A stretch of DNA of 7,261 nt from NCBI GenBank assembly GCA_013202725.1, contig JABMRH010000280.1:1-7261 (forward strand). The letters run 5' to 3'. Position numbers and translations under genes: made by a program. The number at the start of each line of letters is the position of its first letter. The first letter of the stretch is position 1. The notes under the pieces were generated by a model. The model worked only from the letters and a program-made list of their open reading frames with translations, did no database searches and was not told where the DNA came from. This document shows, one piece after another, positions 1 through 5,894 of this stretch. The stretch comes from Desulfobacteraceae bacterium. Lineage in GTDB: Bacteria > Desulfobacterota > Desulfobacteria > Desulfobacterales > ETH-SRB1.

Positions 1-12
1 ATTCTTATCTTT

Positions 13-30
13 GACACAGAGCACACAGAG
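13..30. repeat. Tandem 9-base direct repeat (GACACAGAG CACACAGAG)
   Basis: Two adjacent 9-base units that differ at one position lie at 13-21 and 22-30. They sit at the window edge, next to the inverted CACGAAAG array at 45-136, in the region downstream of the minus-strand operon. No coding frame uses them. They may be the edge of a larger intergenic repeat that continues to the left of the window. Confidence 0.5.
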
Positions 31-44
31 TAAATCAATTTTAA

Positions 45-136
45 TCACGAAAACACGAAAGTAGGAAAAAACGATATAATGCCAGGAAATCAAATATCAT
101 TCTTTTTCGTGCTTTCAATTTTTCGTGCTTTCGTGA
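45..136. repeat. Inverted array of an 8-base unit (CACGAAAG)
   Basis: The left arm at 45-60 (TCACGAAAACACGAAA) contains two units. The right arm at 121-136 (TTTCGTGCTTTCGTGA) contains two units in reverse complement, and 15 of 16 positions match. A third reverse unit with TTTCGTG followed by CTTTC occupies about 105-115. The arms are separated by 60 bases. On the minus strand this structure begins 12 bases past the stop codon of the small gene at 149-322, so it could act as a 3' hairpin for that operon, but there is no clean T run after it. Its role is unknown. Confidence 0.75.
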
Positions 137-148
137 TAGTTCTTTTAT

Positions 149-322
149 TCAATTTTCAGTAACAAAGCGGGATAAAAATTCCGCATCCTTGGGAGACAGG
201 TTGAATTTCAGACTGGCATCATCTACAAGCTGCTTTAAATCCTTTACATGCTCATGCTTCCGTTTTTCTGAAATCCACTTTACCGCCTTTCTCAAATCTT
301 CGCCTTTTGGTTGAATGCTCAT
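149..322 (-). CDS. Small conserved-looking hypothetical protein, 57 residues
   Basis: The frame starts with ATG at 322 and ends with TGA at 149. It encodes a 57-residue protein starting MSIQPKGEDLRKAVKWISEK and ending LSPKDAEFLSRFVTEN. It begins 14 bases after the gatA stop, and an AAAGGA Shine-Dalgarno-like sequence stands about 9 bases before the ATG, so it is probably translated from the gatA transcript. The protein is charged and predicted to be helical, with no signal peptide, membrane segment or cysteine. The pattern of an N-terminal RKAVKWISE helix and a C-terminal SPKDAEFL helix resembles short hypothetical proteins I have seen in Desulfobacterales, but I cannot name a family or function. 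The codon choice, the ribosome binding site and the operon position make it a convincing gene. Confidence 0.75.
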   Translation of the reverse strand: MSIQPKGEDLRKAVKWISEKRKHEHVKDLKQLVDDASLKFNLSPKDAEFLSRFVTEN

Positions 323-336
323 AGTCTAAATTCCTT

Positions 337-1797
337 TTATATTTCCGGTTTTTGCTTATGAAAATCCGTGGCCTGTTCAAAATTATAAGCAGCCGTTAAA
401 ATCTTTTTTTCTTCAAAATGCCTGCCTATTAGTTGAAGCCCAATCGGAAGGCCTGCGGATGAAAAACCGCAGGGAACCGATATCCCGGGTATTCCGGCAA
501 GGTTGGCGGAAAGCGTGAATATGTCGGACAAATACATTGTAAGAGGATCGTCAATCTTTTCCCCTATCTTGAAAGCAGGAGTCGGCGCCACAGGGGAAAG
601 TATCAGGTCGCATGATTTAAAGGCGTTTTTAAAATCTTCCATAATCAGCGTCCGCACCTGGGAAGCCTTTTTGTAATATGCATCGTAATATCCAGATGAA
701 AGTGAGTATGTGCCAAGTATGATGCGTCTCTGAACCTCCGCGCCGAACCCTTTTGTTCTTGTGGATCTGTACATATCGATCAGGCTGTTTTTTTCTTTGT
801 CCCTAAAACCGTACTTTACGCCGTCGTACCTTGCAAGGTTCGAGCTTGCCTCTGAAGGGGCTATGACATAATAGGCTGCCACAGCATATTTTGTGTGAGG
901 CAATGTAATTTCAACGCATTTTGCTCCAAGATCCTCGATCACTTTGACGGCATTTTTAACTGCGCCGGAAACCTCCGGATCGAGCCCTTTTGTCTCGTTA
1001 TATTCCTTTGGAATGCCGATAGTCATCCCGCTTAAACCCTTATTTGAAAAGGATGTATAATCCGGCACATCTTCGGGCACCGATGTGGAATCTGCCGGGT
1101 CATAACCTGCGATGGCATTCATAAGCAGGGCGCAATCTAAAACATCCTTTGCAAGTGGACCGATCTGATCAAGCGAAGATGCAAAAGCAACAAGACCGAA
1201 TCGTGAAACCCTTCCATACGTGGGTTTCATCCCGACAACTCCGCAATGAGAGGCAGGCTGGCGTATCGACCCTCCGGTATCGGAGCCGAGGGAGCCAAGG
1301 CACATATCGGCTGCGACCGCCGCGGCTGATCCACCGCTTGACCCGCCTGGAATACAGGTCAGATCCCATGGATTGCGGGTTGTTTTCATGCCTGAATTTT
1401 CAGTGGATGATCCCATGGCAAATTCATCCATGTTTGTCTTTCCCACAATCACGGCCCCGGCCTTTTTAAGCTTTTTTATGACAAAGGCATCGTATTGTGG
1501 CGTAAAATTTTCAAGAATTTTTGATGCGCAGGTTGTGCGCAGCCCCTTTGTGCAGATAAGATCCTTTACAGACACAGGGATCCCTGTCAGCGGTGAAATA
1601 TTGCCCCTGGATATCTCCCTGTCTGCAAGCTCTGCCTGTTTAACGGCCGTTTCACCGGCAATCGTAATATAGGCATCTACCTTTTTCTCAACAGATTCTA
1701 TCCGGTCAAGCACAGCTCTGGTCAGCTCCTGCGAGGATATCTCCCTTTTCTTTAAAAGATCGGAGGCTTCATGTATTGTAAGTTCATGTAGTTTCAT
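337..1797 (-). CDS. gatA: Glutamyl-tRNA(Gln)/aspartyl-tRNA(Asn) amidotransferase subunit A
   Basis: GatA is the glutaminase subunit of cytoplasmic GatCAB. It releases ammonia from glutamine, and GatB uses that ammonia to turn misacylated Glu-tRNA(Gln) or Asp-tRNA(Asn) into the correct Gln- or Asn-tRNA. The 486-residue product has the usual full length. The amidase signature is intact: catalytic Lys78 in GIPVSVKD, the glycine/serine loop PGGSSGGSAAA with cis-Ser153, and nucleophile Ser177 in SDTGGSIRQP, which give the Ser-cisSer-Lys triad. The C-terminal part (AGIPGISVPCGF, GLPIGLQLIG) is also typical. Only a weak AGG precedes the ATG at 1797, and the start is chosen by agreement with family N-termini. 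It lies 81 bases after gatC and 14 bases before the small 57-residue gene. gatB is not in the window, so the complex depends on a locus elsewhere. Confidence 0.97.
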   Translation of the reverse strand: MKLHELTIHEASDLLKKREISSQELTRAVLDRIESVEKKVDAYITIAGETAVKQAELADREISRGNISPLTGIPVSVKDLICTKGLRTTCASKILENFTPQYDAFVIKKLKKAGAVIVGKTNMDEFAMGSSTENSGMKTTRNPWDLTCIPGGSSGGSAAAVAADMCLGSLGSDTGGSIRQPASHCGVVGMKPTYGRVSRFGLVAFASSLDQIGPLAKDVLDCALLMNAIAGYDPADSTSVPEDVPDYTSFSNKGLSGMTIGIPKEYNETKGLDPEVSGAVKNAVKVIEDLGAKCVEITLPHTKYAVAAYYVIAPSEASSNLARYDGVKYGFRDKEKNSLIDMYRSTRTKGFGAEVQRRIILGTYSLSSGYYDAYYKKASQVRTLIMEDFKNAFKSCDLILSPVAPTPAFKIGEKIDDPLTMYLSDIFTLSANLAGIPGISVPCGFSSAGLPIGLQLIGRHFEEKKILTAAYNFEQATDFHKQKPEI

Positions 1798-1818
1798 ATT
1801 TGCCTAAGTCGCTGCGCT

Positions 1819-1877
1819 CCAATTTTAAATGTTGAATGTTAAATTCTAAATTAAAATTCAAAATTCAAAATTAACAC
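1819..1877. repeat. AT-rich degenerate inverted repeat between gatC and gatA
   Basis: The 81-base gatC-gatA gap holds a left part with TTTTAAATGTTGAATGTT and a right part in which an AATTCAAA unit runs about two and a half times (AATTCAAAATTCAAAATT, 1856-1873), ending AACACT. The reverse complement of the right part (TTTTGAATTTTGAATT) is related to the left part, so the element can fold on itself imperfectly. It interrupts an operon that is otherwise tightly packed. The GC-rich flank TAAGTCGCTGCGCTCC (1804-1819) separates it from the gatA start. No gene or recognised regulatory motif fits here. Confidence 0.5.
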
Positions 1878-1878
1878 T

Positions 1879-2169
1879 TTACAAGTTTATCACTTTTGGC
1901 ACTATAAAATTTCCATCCTCCTTTTCAGGGGCATTTGCAAGGGCTTTATCTGCGCCCATAGATTCTTTTACCTCGTCTTCCCTGAAAGCATTGGACAGAA
2001 AAATAGCATGAGAGGTCGGGGTGATGCCTTCAGTGTCAACACTGTTTAGGGTATCGACATATTCGAGTATATCGCCTATCTGGTCCGCAAACCTGTTAAT
2101 AGAGTTTTCACTTAGATCAAGACGGGCAAGATCCGCAGTGTAAACGACTTCATCTTTGGTTATTTTCAT
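1879..2169 (-). CDS. gatC: Glutamyl-tRNA(Gln)/aspartyl-tRNA(Asn) amidotransferase subunit C
   Basis: GatC is the small cytoplasmic subunit that wraps around and stabilises GatA in the GatCAB amidotransferase. The 96-residue product is the usual length. It shows the family landmarks in order: MKITKDEV at the N-terminus, LARLDLSE at 14-21, the LNSVDTEGITPTSHA segment at 41-55, REDEV at 63-67, and the C-terminal NAPEKEDGNFIVPKVI. The start is the ATG at 2169, preceded by AAGGA about 11 bases upstream and matching family N-termini. An in-frame TTG at 2199 would add ten residues but has no similar support. The gene begins 31 bases after the SPOR-protein stop and is followed by the repeat-bearing gap before gatA. 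Confidence 0.95.
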   Translation of the reverse strand: MKITKDEVVYTADLARLDLSENSINRFADQIGDILEYVDTLNSVDTEGITPTSHAIFLSNAFREDEVKESMGADKALANAPEKEDGNFIVPKVINL

Positions 2170-2200
2170 GATAAAATTTATCCTTGAGCTCTGTGGCAAA

Positions 2201-2863
2201 TCATTCTTGAATAATTATCGGTCTATATTTATCTTTTTTCAGCCTGCTTAGAATATCAGCGGCATCTGATCTGTTTTTAAAATGCCCTATTCTAATCCTG
2301 TGCCAGGCGCCCTTTCCAGGTATTTTCACCGAAACCGTATATGCCTGATACCCTTTTTTCTTTAATATTTCAGACAGCTCGGCGGCAACCTTCATATCTT
2401 TTAAAGACGCAACCTGAATCGTAAAACCGGCGCTTGCCGTAGCCTCAGTCTGCTTACCGCTTGAAGCAGAGTTTTCGACCGTTTGCACAGGTCGGGTTTC
2501 TGCTTTTTTTTGTGGCAATGCTATTTTTTTGCGCACAGGCTGCTTAACTTTATGCAGCGCACTCGGTGTGGTCTCTTTCAACGCCTCATAAAAGCCAAGC
2601 TCCATTTTAGCGCTTGCAGGGTCCCTGCCGATTTTAAACCTCTCCTGCCCCTCTTTAACAACAGCCTCTTTCAAGGCGGCCAGCTCCTTTTGAAGGTTCT
2701 CAATATCAAACTTTACAGGAGACGTCCCCCTTCCCACAAAGATACCAAGCACAAACATCCATGCGGAAACAAAGAATATCACACAGATCCAGGTCGTTGT
2801 TCCTTTCCCGCCGGTTTCTTTGAAAGGGTTTTTCTTCTCTGATGCCTTATCGCTATTTTTCAT
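2201..2863 (-). CDS. Single-pass membrane protein with C-terminal SPOR domain
   Basis: SPOR domains bind septal peptidoglycan stripped of stem peptides, so proteins of this build usually act at the division site in the periplasm. This 220-residue product has a lysine-rich cytoplasmic N-terminus (about 1-22), one membrane segment (about 23-43, with TTWICVIFFVSAWMFVLGI) ending in FVGRG, a short coiled-coil-like stretch (about 51-73, FDIENLQKELAALKEA), a Lys/Pro/Ala/Thr-rich linker (about 98-144), and a SPOR domain at about 146-220 (FTIQVASLKDMKVAAELSEI, KKKGYQAYTV, WHRIRIGHFKNRSDA). I chose ATG 2863, 2 bases after the argS stop. GTG at 2866 is equally possible, would overlap that stop by one base, and would add one residue. 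The near-contact implies translational coupling to argS. This gene order recurs, to my knowledge, in Desulfobacterota. The specific cellular role is not established. Confidence 0.9.
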   Translation of the reverse strand: MKNSDKASEKKNPFKETGGKGTTTWICVIFFVSAWMFVLGIFVGRGTSPVKFDIENLQKELAALKEAVVKEGQERFKIGRDPASAKMELGFYEALKETTPSALHKVKQPVRKKIALPQKKAETRPVQTVENSASSGKQTEATASAGFTIQVASLKDMKVAAELSEILKKKGYQAYTVSVKIPGKGAWHRIRIGHFKNRSDAADILSRLKKDKYRPIIIQE

Positions 2864-2865
2864 CA

Positions 2866-4530
2866 CTACATCTTTTCAGGCGCGGACACGCCGAGCAGGG
2901 TTAGACCGTTTTTAATGACCTTTTTTACGGCAACAACAAGATACAGACGCGCGCCGGTCAATAATGGATCATCTATTAACACCCTGTGCTTATTATAATA
3001 GGCATGAAAAGAGGATGCAAGGTTCATAAGATAAAATGTTATGCGATGAGGTTCCATAAACTCGGCGCTTAATCTTACCATCTCCGGATAGCTGTCCATG
3101 CTTTTAATCAGATTAATCTCCTCAGGCTCCTTCAGCATGTAGACTGCCTTCTCATCCCAGCCAATATCCTTTATCCCTTTTTCACGCCCCTTCCTTATAA
3201 TGCTCGATATTCTGGCATGAACATATTGAACATAAAAAACAGGATTCTCATTTGTCTTTTTCTTCGCGAGTTCCAGGTCAAAATCAAGCGGGCTTTCATG
3301 ATGACGCGTCAGAAAAATAAACCTTGCAGCATCAGATCCCACTTCACTTATTACATCAGCAAGAGTAATAAATTTACCTCCCCTTGTTGACATGGCTACA
3401 GGCTGTCCGCCCCGCAGGAGATTTACAAGCTGAACTAAAATTACATCAAACCGGTCTTTGCTGTATCCGGCCGCCTCTATTGAAGCTTTTATACGCGGGA
3501 TATAACCGTGGTGATCCGCCCCCCATATATCTATTACACGCTCAAACCCGCGATCAAACTTGTCTTTGTGATATGCTATATCAGACGCAAAATATGTGGT
3601 CTGGCCGTTATTGCGTACAACCACCCTGTCCTTTTCATCTCCAAAGTCTTTTGTTTTAAACCAGTGCGCCCCGTCCTTTTCATATATAATATCACGGCTG
3701 CGAAAATCATTTAAAACCTTGTCAACCTTGCTTGAGTCATAAAGGCTCTGTTCGCTGAACCAGTTGTCAAACTCCACACCAAAGGATTTAAGGTCTTCCC
3801 TGATCCCGACAATAATATTTTTTGCGGCAAATTGCGCGCAATAAAACACAGCCTCATCCTCCTTTTGATCAAGAAAGAGGCGCCCTTTATCCTCCTTTAT
3901 TCGCCCTGCCAGATCCCGTATGTAGTTTCCCTGATAATAGTCATCCGGGAATTCTATGTCTTCTCCCAATAGCTGCCTGTATCTGAGAAAAACAGATCGT
4001 CCAAGGGTATTTATCTGCCTGCCTGAATCGTTTATATAATACTCTTTTTCAACATCATATCCGCAAAAAAGCAAAATGTTTGCTACAGCATCCCCGACCG
4101 CTGCCCCGCGTCCATGCCCCACATGCAGCGGTCCGGTTGGATTTGAGCTTACAAACTCCACCTGAATTTTACTTCCCCTGCCGATATCTGATGCTCCGTA
4201 CCTGTCATCTTCTTCATGAACCCTGCGCAAAACCGGATGCCATGACAGGCTGTTTATGAAAAAATTAATAAAGCCGGGCCCGGCTATCTCTGTTTTTGCG
4301 ATTACTTTTTTGGGGTCCTCGATATTTTTTATTATCGCCTCTGCAATCCTTTTCGGCTGCATTTTCTGAATTGATGCCATAACCATGGCAATATTGGTTG
4401 AAAAATCACCGTGAGACTCAATCCTTGGCGCCTCCAACTCGACATCCGGAAATTCAGACGACGGCAGATCCCCTTTTTCATGGGCATTTAACGCTGCTTT
4501 AAGTATCAAATTTTTTATCTTTTGTTTCAT
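2866..4530 (-). CDS. argS: Arginyl-tRNA synthetase
   Basis: This cytoplasmic class I aminoacyl-tRNA synthetase joins arginine to tRNA(Arg) using ATP, and needs tRNA binding for arginine activation. The 554-residue length is typical for bacterial ArgRS. The N-terminal tRNA-recognition (Add-1) domain covers about 1-100, including the ESHGDFSTNIAM and AGPGFINFF landmarks. The catalytic core carries the HIGH-type motif SSNPTGPLHVGHGRGAAVGD (HVGH at 136-139), YYINDSGRQ (164-172), and WGADHHGYIPR at 336-346. In place of canonical KMSKS it has AMSTRGG (379-385), an ordinary variant in this family. The C-terminal DALR-type anticodon-binding domain extends from about 430 to 554. It is the first gene of the minus-strand block. 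Upstream of ATG 4530 the ribosome binding site is weak (GGAA about 13 bases away). Confidence 0.98.
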   Translation of the reverse strand: MKQKIKNLILKAALNAHEKGDLPSSEFPDVELEAPRIESHGDFSTNIAMVMASIQKMQPKRIAEAIIKNIEDPKKVIAKTEIAGPGFINFFINSLSWHPVLRRVHEEDDRYGASDIGRGSKIQVEFVSSNPTGPLHVGHGRGAAVGDAVANILLFCGYDVEKEYYINDSGRQINTLGRSVFLRYRQLLGEDIEFPDDYYQGNYIRDLAGRIKEDKGRLFLDQKEDEAVFYCAQFAAKNIIVGIREDLKSFGVEFDNWFSEQSLYDSSKVDKVLNDFRSRDIIYEKDGAHWFKTKDFGDEKDRVVVRNNGQTTYFASDIAYHKDKFDRGFERVIDIWGADHHGYIPRIKASIEAAGYSKDRFDVILVQLVNLLRGGQPVAMSTRGGKFITLADVISEVGSDAARFIFLTRHHESPLDFDLELAKKKTNENPVFYVQYVHARISSIIRKGREKGIKDIGWDEKAVYMLKEPEEINLIKSMDSYPEMVRLSAEFMEPHRITFYLMNLASSFHAYYNKHRVLIDDPLLTGARLYLVVAVKKVIKNGLTLLGVSAPEKM

Positions 4531-4576
4531 TTTGTTATAAATTCCGATCTATTATGGTAAGAACCTGCTAAAAATT

Positions 4577-4653
4577 GATGAACTCGTAAAAAGCTATGCT
4601 ATGCCACTATGTGCCAATGTAACCGAAAATAACTTTTACGTAATGAGCTTCAG
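4577..4653. repeat. Degenerate fold-back carrying the GATGAACTCGTAAAAAG motif
   Basis: The motif GATGAACTCGTAAAAAG at 4577-4593 matches 16 of 17 bases of the sequence at 5865-5881 in the same orientation. About 40 bases on, CTTTTACG followed by TAATGAGCTTC (4633-4651) is an imperfect reverse complement of it, with CGTAAAAAG pairing to CTTTTACG and a loose continuation. The element lies in the leader or promoter region of argS. It looks like a decayed copy of a dispersed palindromic intergenic repeat. No function can be assigned. Confidence 0.5.
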
Positions 4654-4801
4654 CGGTACCTGCCAAAAACCTGACTTTTTTTATTCAGGCATTAGTTAAG
4701 TTATTTGAAAGTCACACCATCAAACATGTAAGCTGTAACTATATTTCATATTCAAGTCAAGAAGCTTTGCCAGGGTTATGCCTTATCTTATTAATTCTGC
4801 A

Positions 4802-4913
4802 ACAACGCTGGTCATTTCGAGCAAAGGGAGAAATCCTTAATTATAAGTTTTTGGTGTAAGATTTCCCGTGGCTTCTCTTCTCGAAATAGCATATAAATAG
4901 CAAATGACGTTGT
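4802..4913. repeat. MITE-like fold-back element, about 112 bases
   Basis: Terminal inverted repeats pair ACAACG plus GTCATTT (4802-4807 and 4811-4817, with a 3-base interruption) with AAATGACGTTGT (4902-4913). Inside, ATTTCGAG (4814-4821) pairs with CTCGAAAT (4880-4887), and AAATCCTTA (4831-4839) pairs with TAAGATTT (4857-4864) apart from one extra base. The right arm carries an unpaired insertion of about 14 bases (AGCATATAAATAGC). The GTCATTTCGAGCAAAG...GAGAAATC type of sequence resembles a dispersed non-coding repeat I know from Desulfobacterales genomes. It contains no open frame. A non-autonomous mobile element or a REP-like structure are both possible. Confidence 0.65.
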
Positions 4914-4928
4914 AGGGTTAATTTTATA

Positions 4929-4955
4929 TTGACACGAACCTTTTTTAAATATAGG
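4929..4955 (+). promoter_or_regulatory. Possible sigma70-type promoter for the NikK-like gene
   Basis: TTGACA at 4929-4934 is a perfect -35 consensus. The best -10 candidate, TATAGG at 4950-4955, is only 15 bases away, which is shorter than the preferred 16-18. A start near 4962 would give a leader of about 130 bases that contains the small hairpin ACGGGC-TGAA-GCCTGT (4969-4984) and the long hairpin at 5019-5070. This is a motif match only. Confidence 0.3.
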
Positions 4956-5018
4956 GGATAGAAAAACTACGGGCTGAAGCCTGTTGCATATTTAAGAAAT
5001 CAATAAAATTTAGCAAAT

Positions 5019-5075
5019 AAAACCACGAAGGTATTAGGTATCAGGAAGATACTTGATCTCTCGTGGTTTTTTTTT
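5019..5075 (+). terminator. Long hairpin plus T9 run in the leader of the NikK-like gene
   Basis: AAAACCACGA (5019-5028) pairs perfectly with TCGTGGTTTT (5061-5070). An inner stem pairs ATTAGGTATC (5033-5042) with GATACTTGAT (5048-5057), allowing two G-U pairs, around an AGGAA loop. A few mismatched bases join the two stems. The T run covers 5067-5075. The build is that of a strong intrinsic terminator, but no plus-strand gene ends upstream, and the GGAGG of the next gene begins only 8 bases after the T run. It may therefore be a leader attenuator, or a repeat element that happens to look like a terminator. No known riboswitch class was recognised in front of it. Confidence 0.6.
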
Positions 5076-5093
5076 GCAATGATGGAGGTAATT

Positions 5094-5864
5094 ATGAAAA
5101 AAGGAACTATCCTAACTTTGATTCTTTGCTTTACTTTTTTTACAGCCGTGCCTGTGTTTGCACATTTCGGAATGCTGATCCCGTCAGATTCCATGGTCAT
5201 GCAGGATGACAACAGAACCGTAAACTTAAAGCTTTCCTTTTCCCATCCTTTTGAAGTGGTGGGGATGGAGCTGGTTAAGCCAAAAGTCTTTTCAGTCATG
5301 GCAAACAGTGTAAAAAAAGATCTGTTAGGCAACTTGAAAAAGATAAAGGTCATGGAGCATAGCGCATGGCAGGTTGACTACTCGATCAACAGGCCCGGCA
5401 TATACATGTTTTACATGGAGCCAAAACCTTACTGGGAACCGGCGGAAGACTGCTTTATCGTGCATTACACAAAAACGGTTGTCACCGCTTTCGGGGATGA
5501 CGAAGGATGGGATGAGGAAATCGGCCTGAAAACCGAAATAGTTCCGCTATCCAAGCCGTTCGGGCTGTATGCCGGAAATGTTTTCCAGGGAATTGTCAAA
5601 CTCGACGGCAAGGCTGTTCCATATGCTGACGTGGAAATAGAATACTACAACCAGGACGGAAAGTTAAAAGCCCCGACCGACTACATGGTAACCCAGACCA
5701 TCAAGGCGGATCAAAACGGAGTGTTTACATATGCGGCGCCAAAGGCCGGCTGGTGGGGTTTTTCCGCTCTTAATCCATCAGACAAAAAAATGAACTACAA
5801 CGGCAAGGAAAAGGATGTCGAGCTTGGAGCGGTTCTATGGGTTGAATTTCATGATATGAAATAA
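5094..5864 (+). CDS. Periplasmic DUF4198-family protein, NikK-like component of metal uptake
   Basis: The 256-residue product has a signal peptide (MKK, hydrophobic core to about 20, cleavage expected after VFA at 23), so it is periplasmic. The mature chain should begin HFGMLIPS. The rest resembles the DUF4198 family, some members of which are annotated as the extra periplasmic component (NikK) of nickel/cobalt ECF transporters. Landmarks are LSFSHPFE (47-54), EPKPYWEPAEDCFIVHYTK (109-127), GWDEEIGLKTEIVPLSKPFG (138-157) and a C-terminal beta-rich domain (about 146-256) with AGNVFQGIVKLDGKAVPYAD and YAAPKAGWWGFSA. The start is ATG 5094, five bases after a strong GGAGG at 5084-5088. In-frame ATGs at 5079 and 5082 fall before or on that site. 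The 5' leader holds a terminator-like hairpin. A porin gene follows on the same strand. The family is fairly sure; the nickel or cobalt substrate is inferred from relatives only. Confidence 0.85.
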   Translation: MKKGTILTLILCFTFFTAVPVFAHFGMLIPSDSMVMQDDNRTVNLKLSFSHPFEVVGMELVKPKVFSVMANSVKKDLLGNLKKIKVMEHSAWQVDYSINRPGIYMFYMEPKPYWEPAEDCFIVHYTKTVVTAFGDDEGWDEEIGLKTEIVPLSKPFGLYAGNVFQGIVKLDGKAVPYADVEIEYYNQDGKLKAPTDYMVTQTIKADQNGVFTYAAPKAGWWGFSALNPSDKKMNYNGKEKDVELGAVLWVEFHDMK

Positions 5865-5892
5865 GATGAATTCGTAAAAAGTCGAATTCATC
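5865..5892. repeat. Perfect palindromic hairpin directly after the NikK-like stop codon
   Basis: GATGAATTCG (5865-5874) pairs perfectly with CGAATTCATC (5883-5892) around the 8-base loop TAAAAAGT. It begins on the base after the TAA stop. The left arm and loop repeat the motif found at 4577-4593 with one difference. No T run follows, so it is not a classic intrinsic terminator. It could stabilise the upstream mRNA or be a dispersed repeat. Confidence 0.75.
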
Positions 5893-5894
5893 AT

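Larger units (their letters stand above)
4531..5093. other. Divergent intergenic region, 563 bases, no gene
   Basis: This region separates argS (minus) from the NikK-like gene (plus) and should carry both promoters. I found no convincing reading frame on either strand. Its contents are a degenerate fold-back at 4577-4653, a weak CCTGA/TCAGG hairpin at about 4670-4689, the MITE-like fold-back at 4802-4913, a promoter-like pair at 4929-4955, a small hairpin at 4969-4984, and a long terminator-like hairpin at 5019-5075. The stretch from about 4690 to 4800 shows nothing I can interpret. Confidence 0.7.

Noticed and set aside
45..136. CRISPR array
   Set aside because: The units are only 8 bases, are inverted rather than spaced direct repeats, and there are no spacers or cas genes. 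The same applies to 5895-5981.
1149..1672. Open frames on the plus strand inside gatA
   Set aside because: They are antisense to an intact, well-conserved gene, have low-complexity or unlikely protein sequence, and show no ribosome binding site.
2170..2199. TTG start at 2199 giving GatC ten more residues
   Set aside because: The extension (MPQSSRINFI) is unlike GatC N-termini, and the ATG at 2169 has an AAGGA site.
2483..3714. Open frames on the plus strand inside the SPOR gene and argS
   Set aside because: They lie opposite intact genes, their products look unlike proteins, and they have no supporting start signals.
4661..4690. Intrinsic terminator on the minus strand from CCTGA/TCAGG with a following T run
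   Set aside because: The stem is only 5 base pairs with a 10-base loop, and no minus-strand gene ends there.
4960..5018. A known riboswitch (cobalamin, NiCo or fluoride type) upstream of the NikK-like gene
   Set aside because: Only a 6-bp hairpin with a TGAA loop was found. I could not see the conserved cores of these classes.
5079..5093. Earlier in-frame ATG codons for the NikK-like gene at 5079 and 5082
   Set aside because: They fall before or on the GGAGG at 5084-5088 and would add MMEVI in front of a clear signal peptide. ATG 5094 has ideal spacing.
5000..5353. Minus-strand frame across the leader and the NikK-like gene start
   Set aside because: It runs opposite a clear signal peptide gene and through the terminator-like hairpin.
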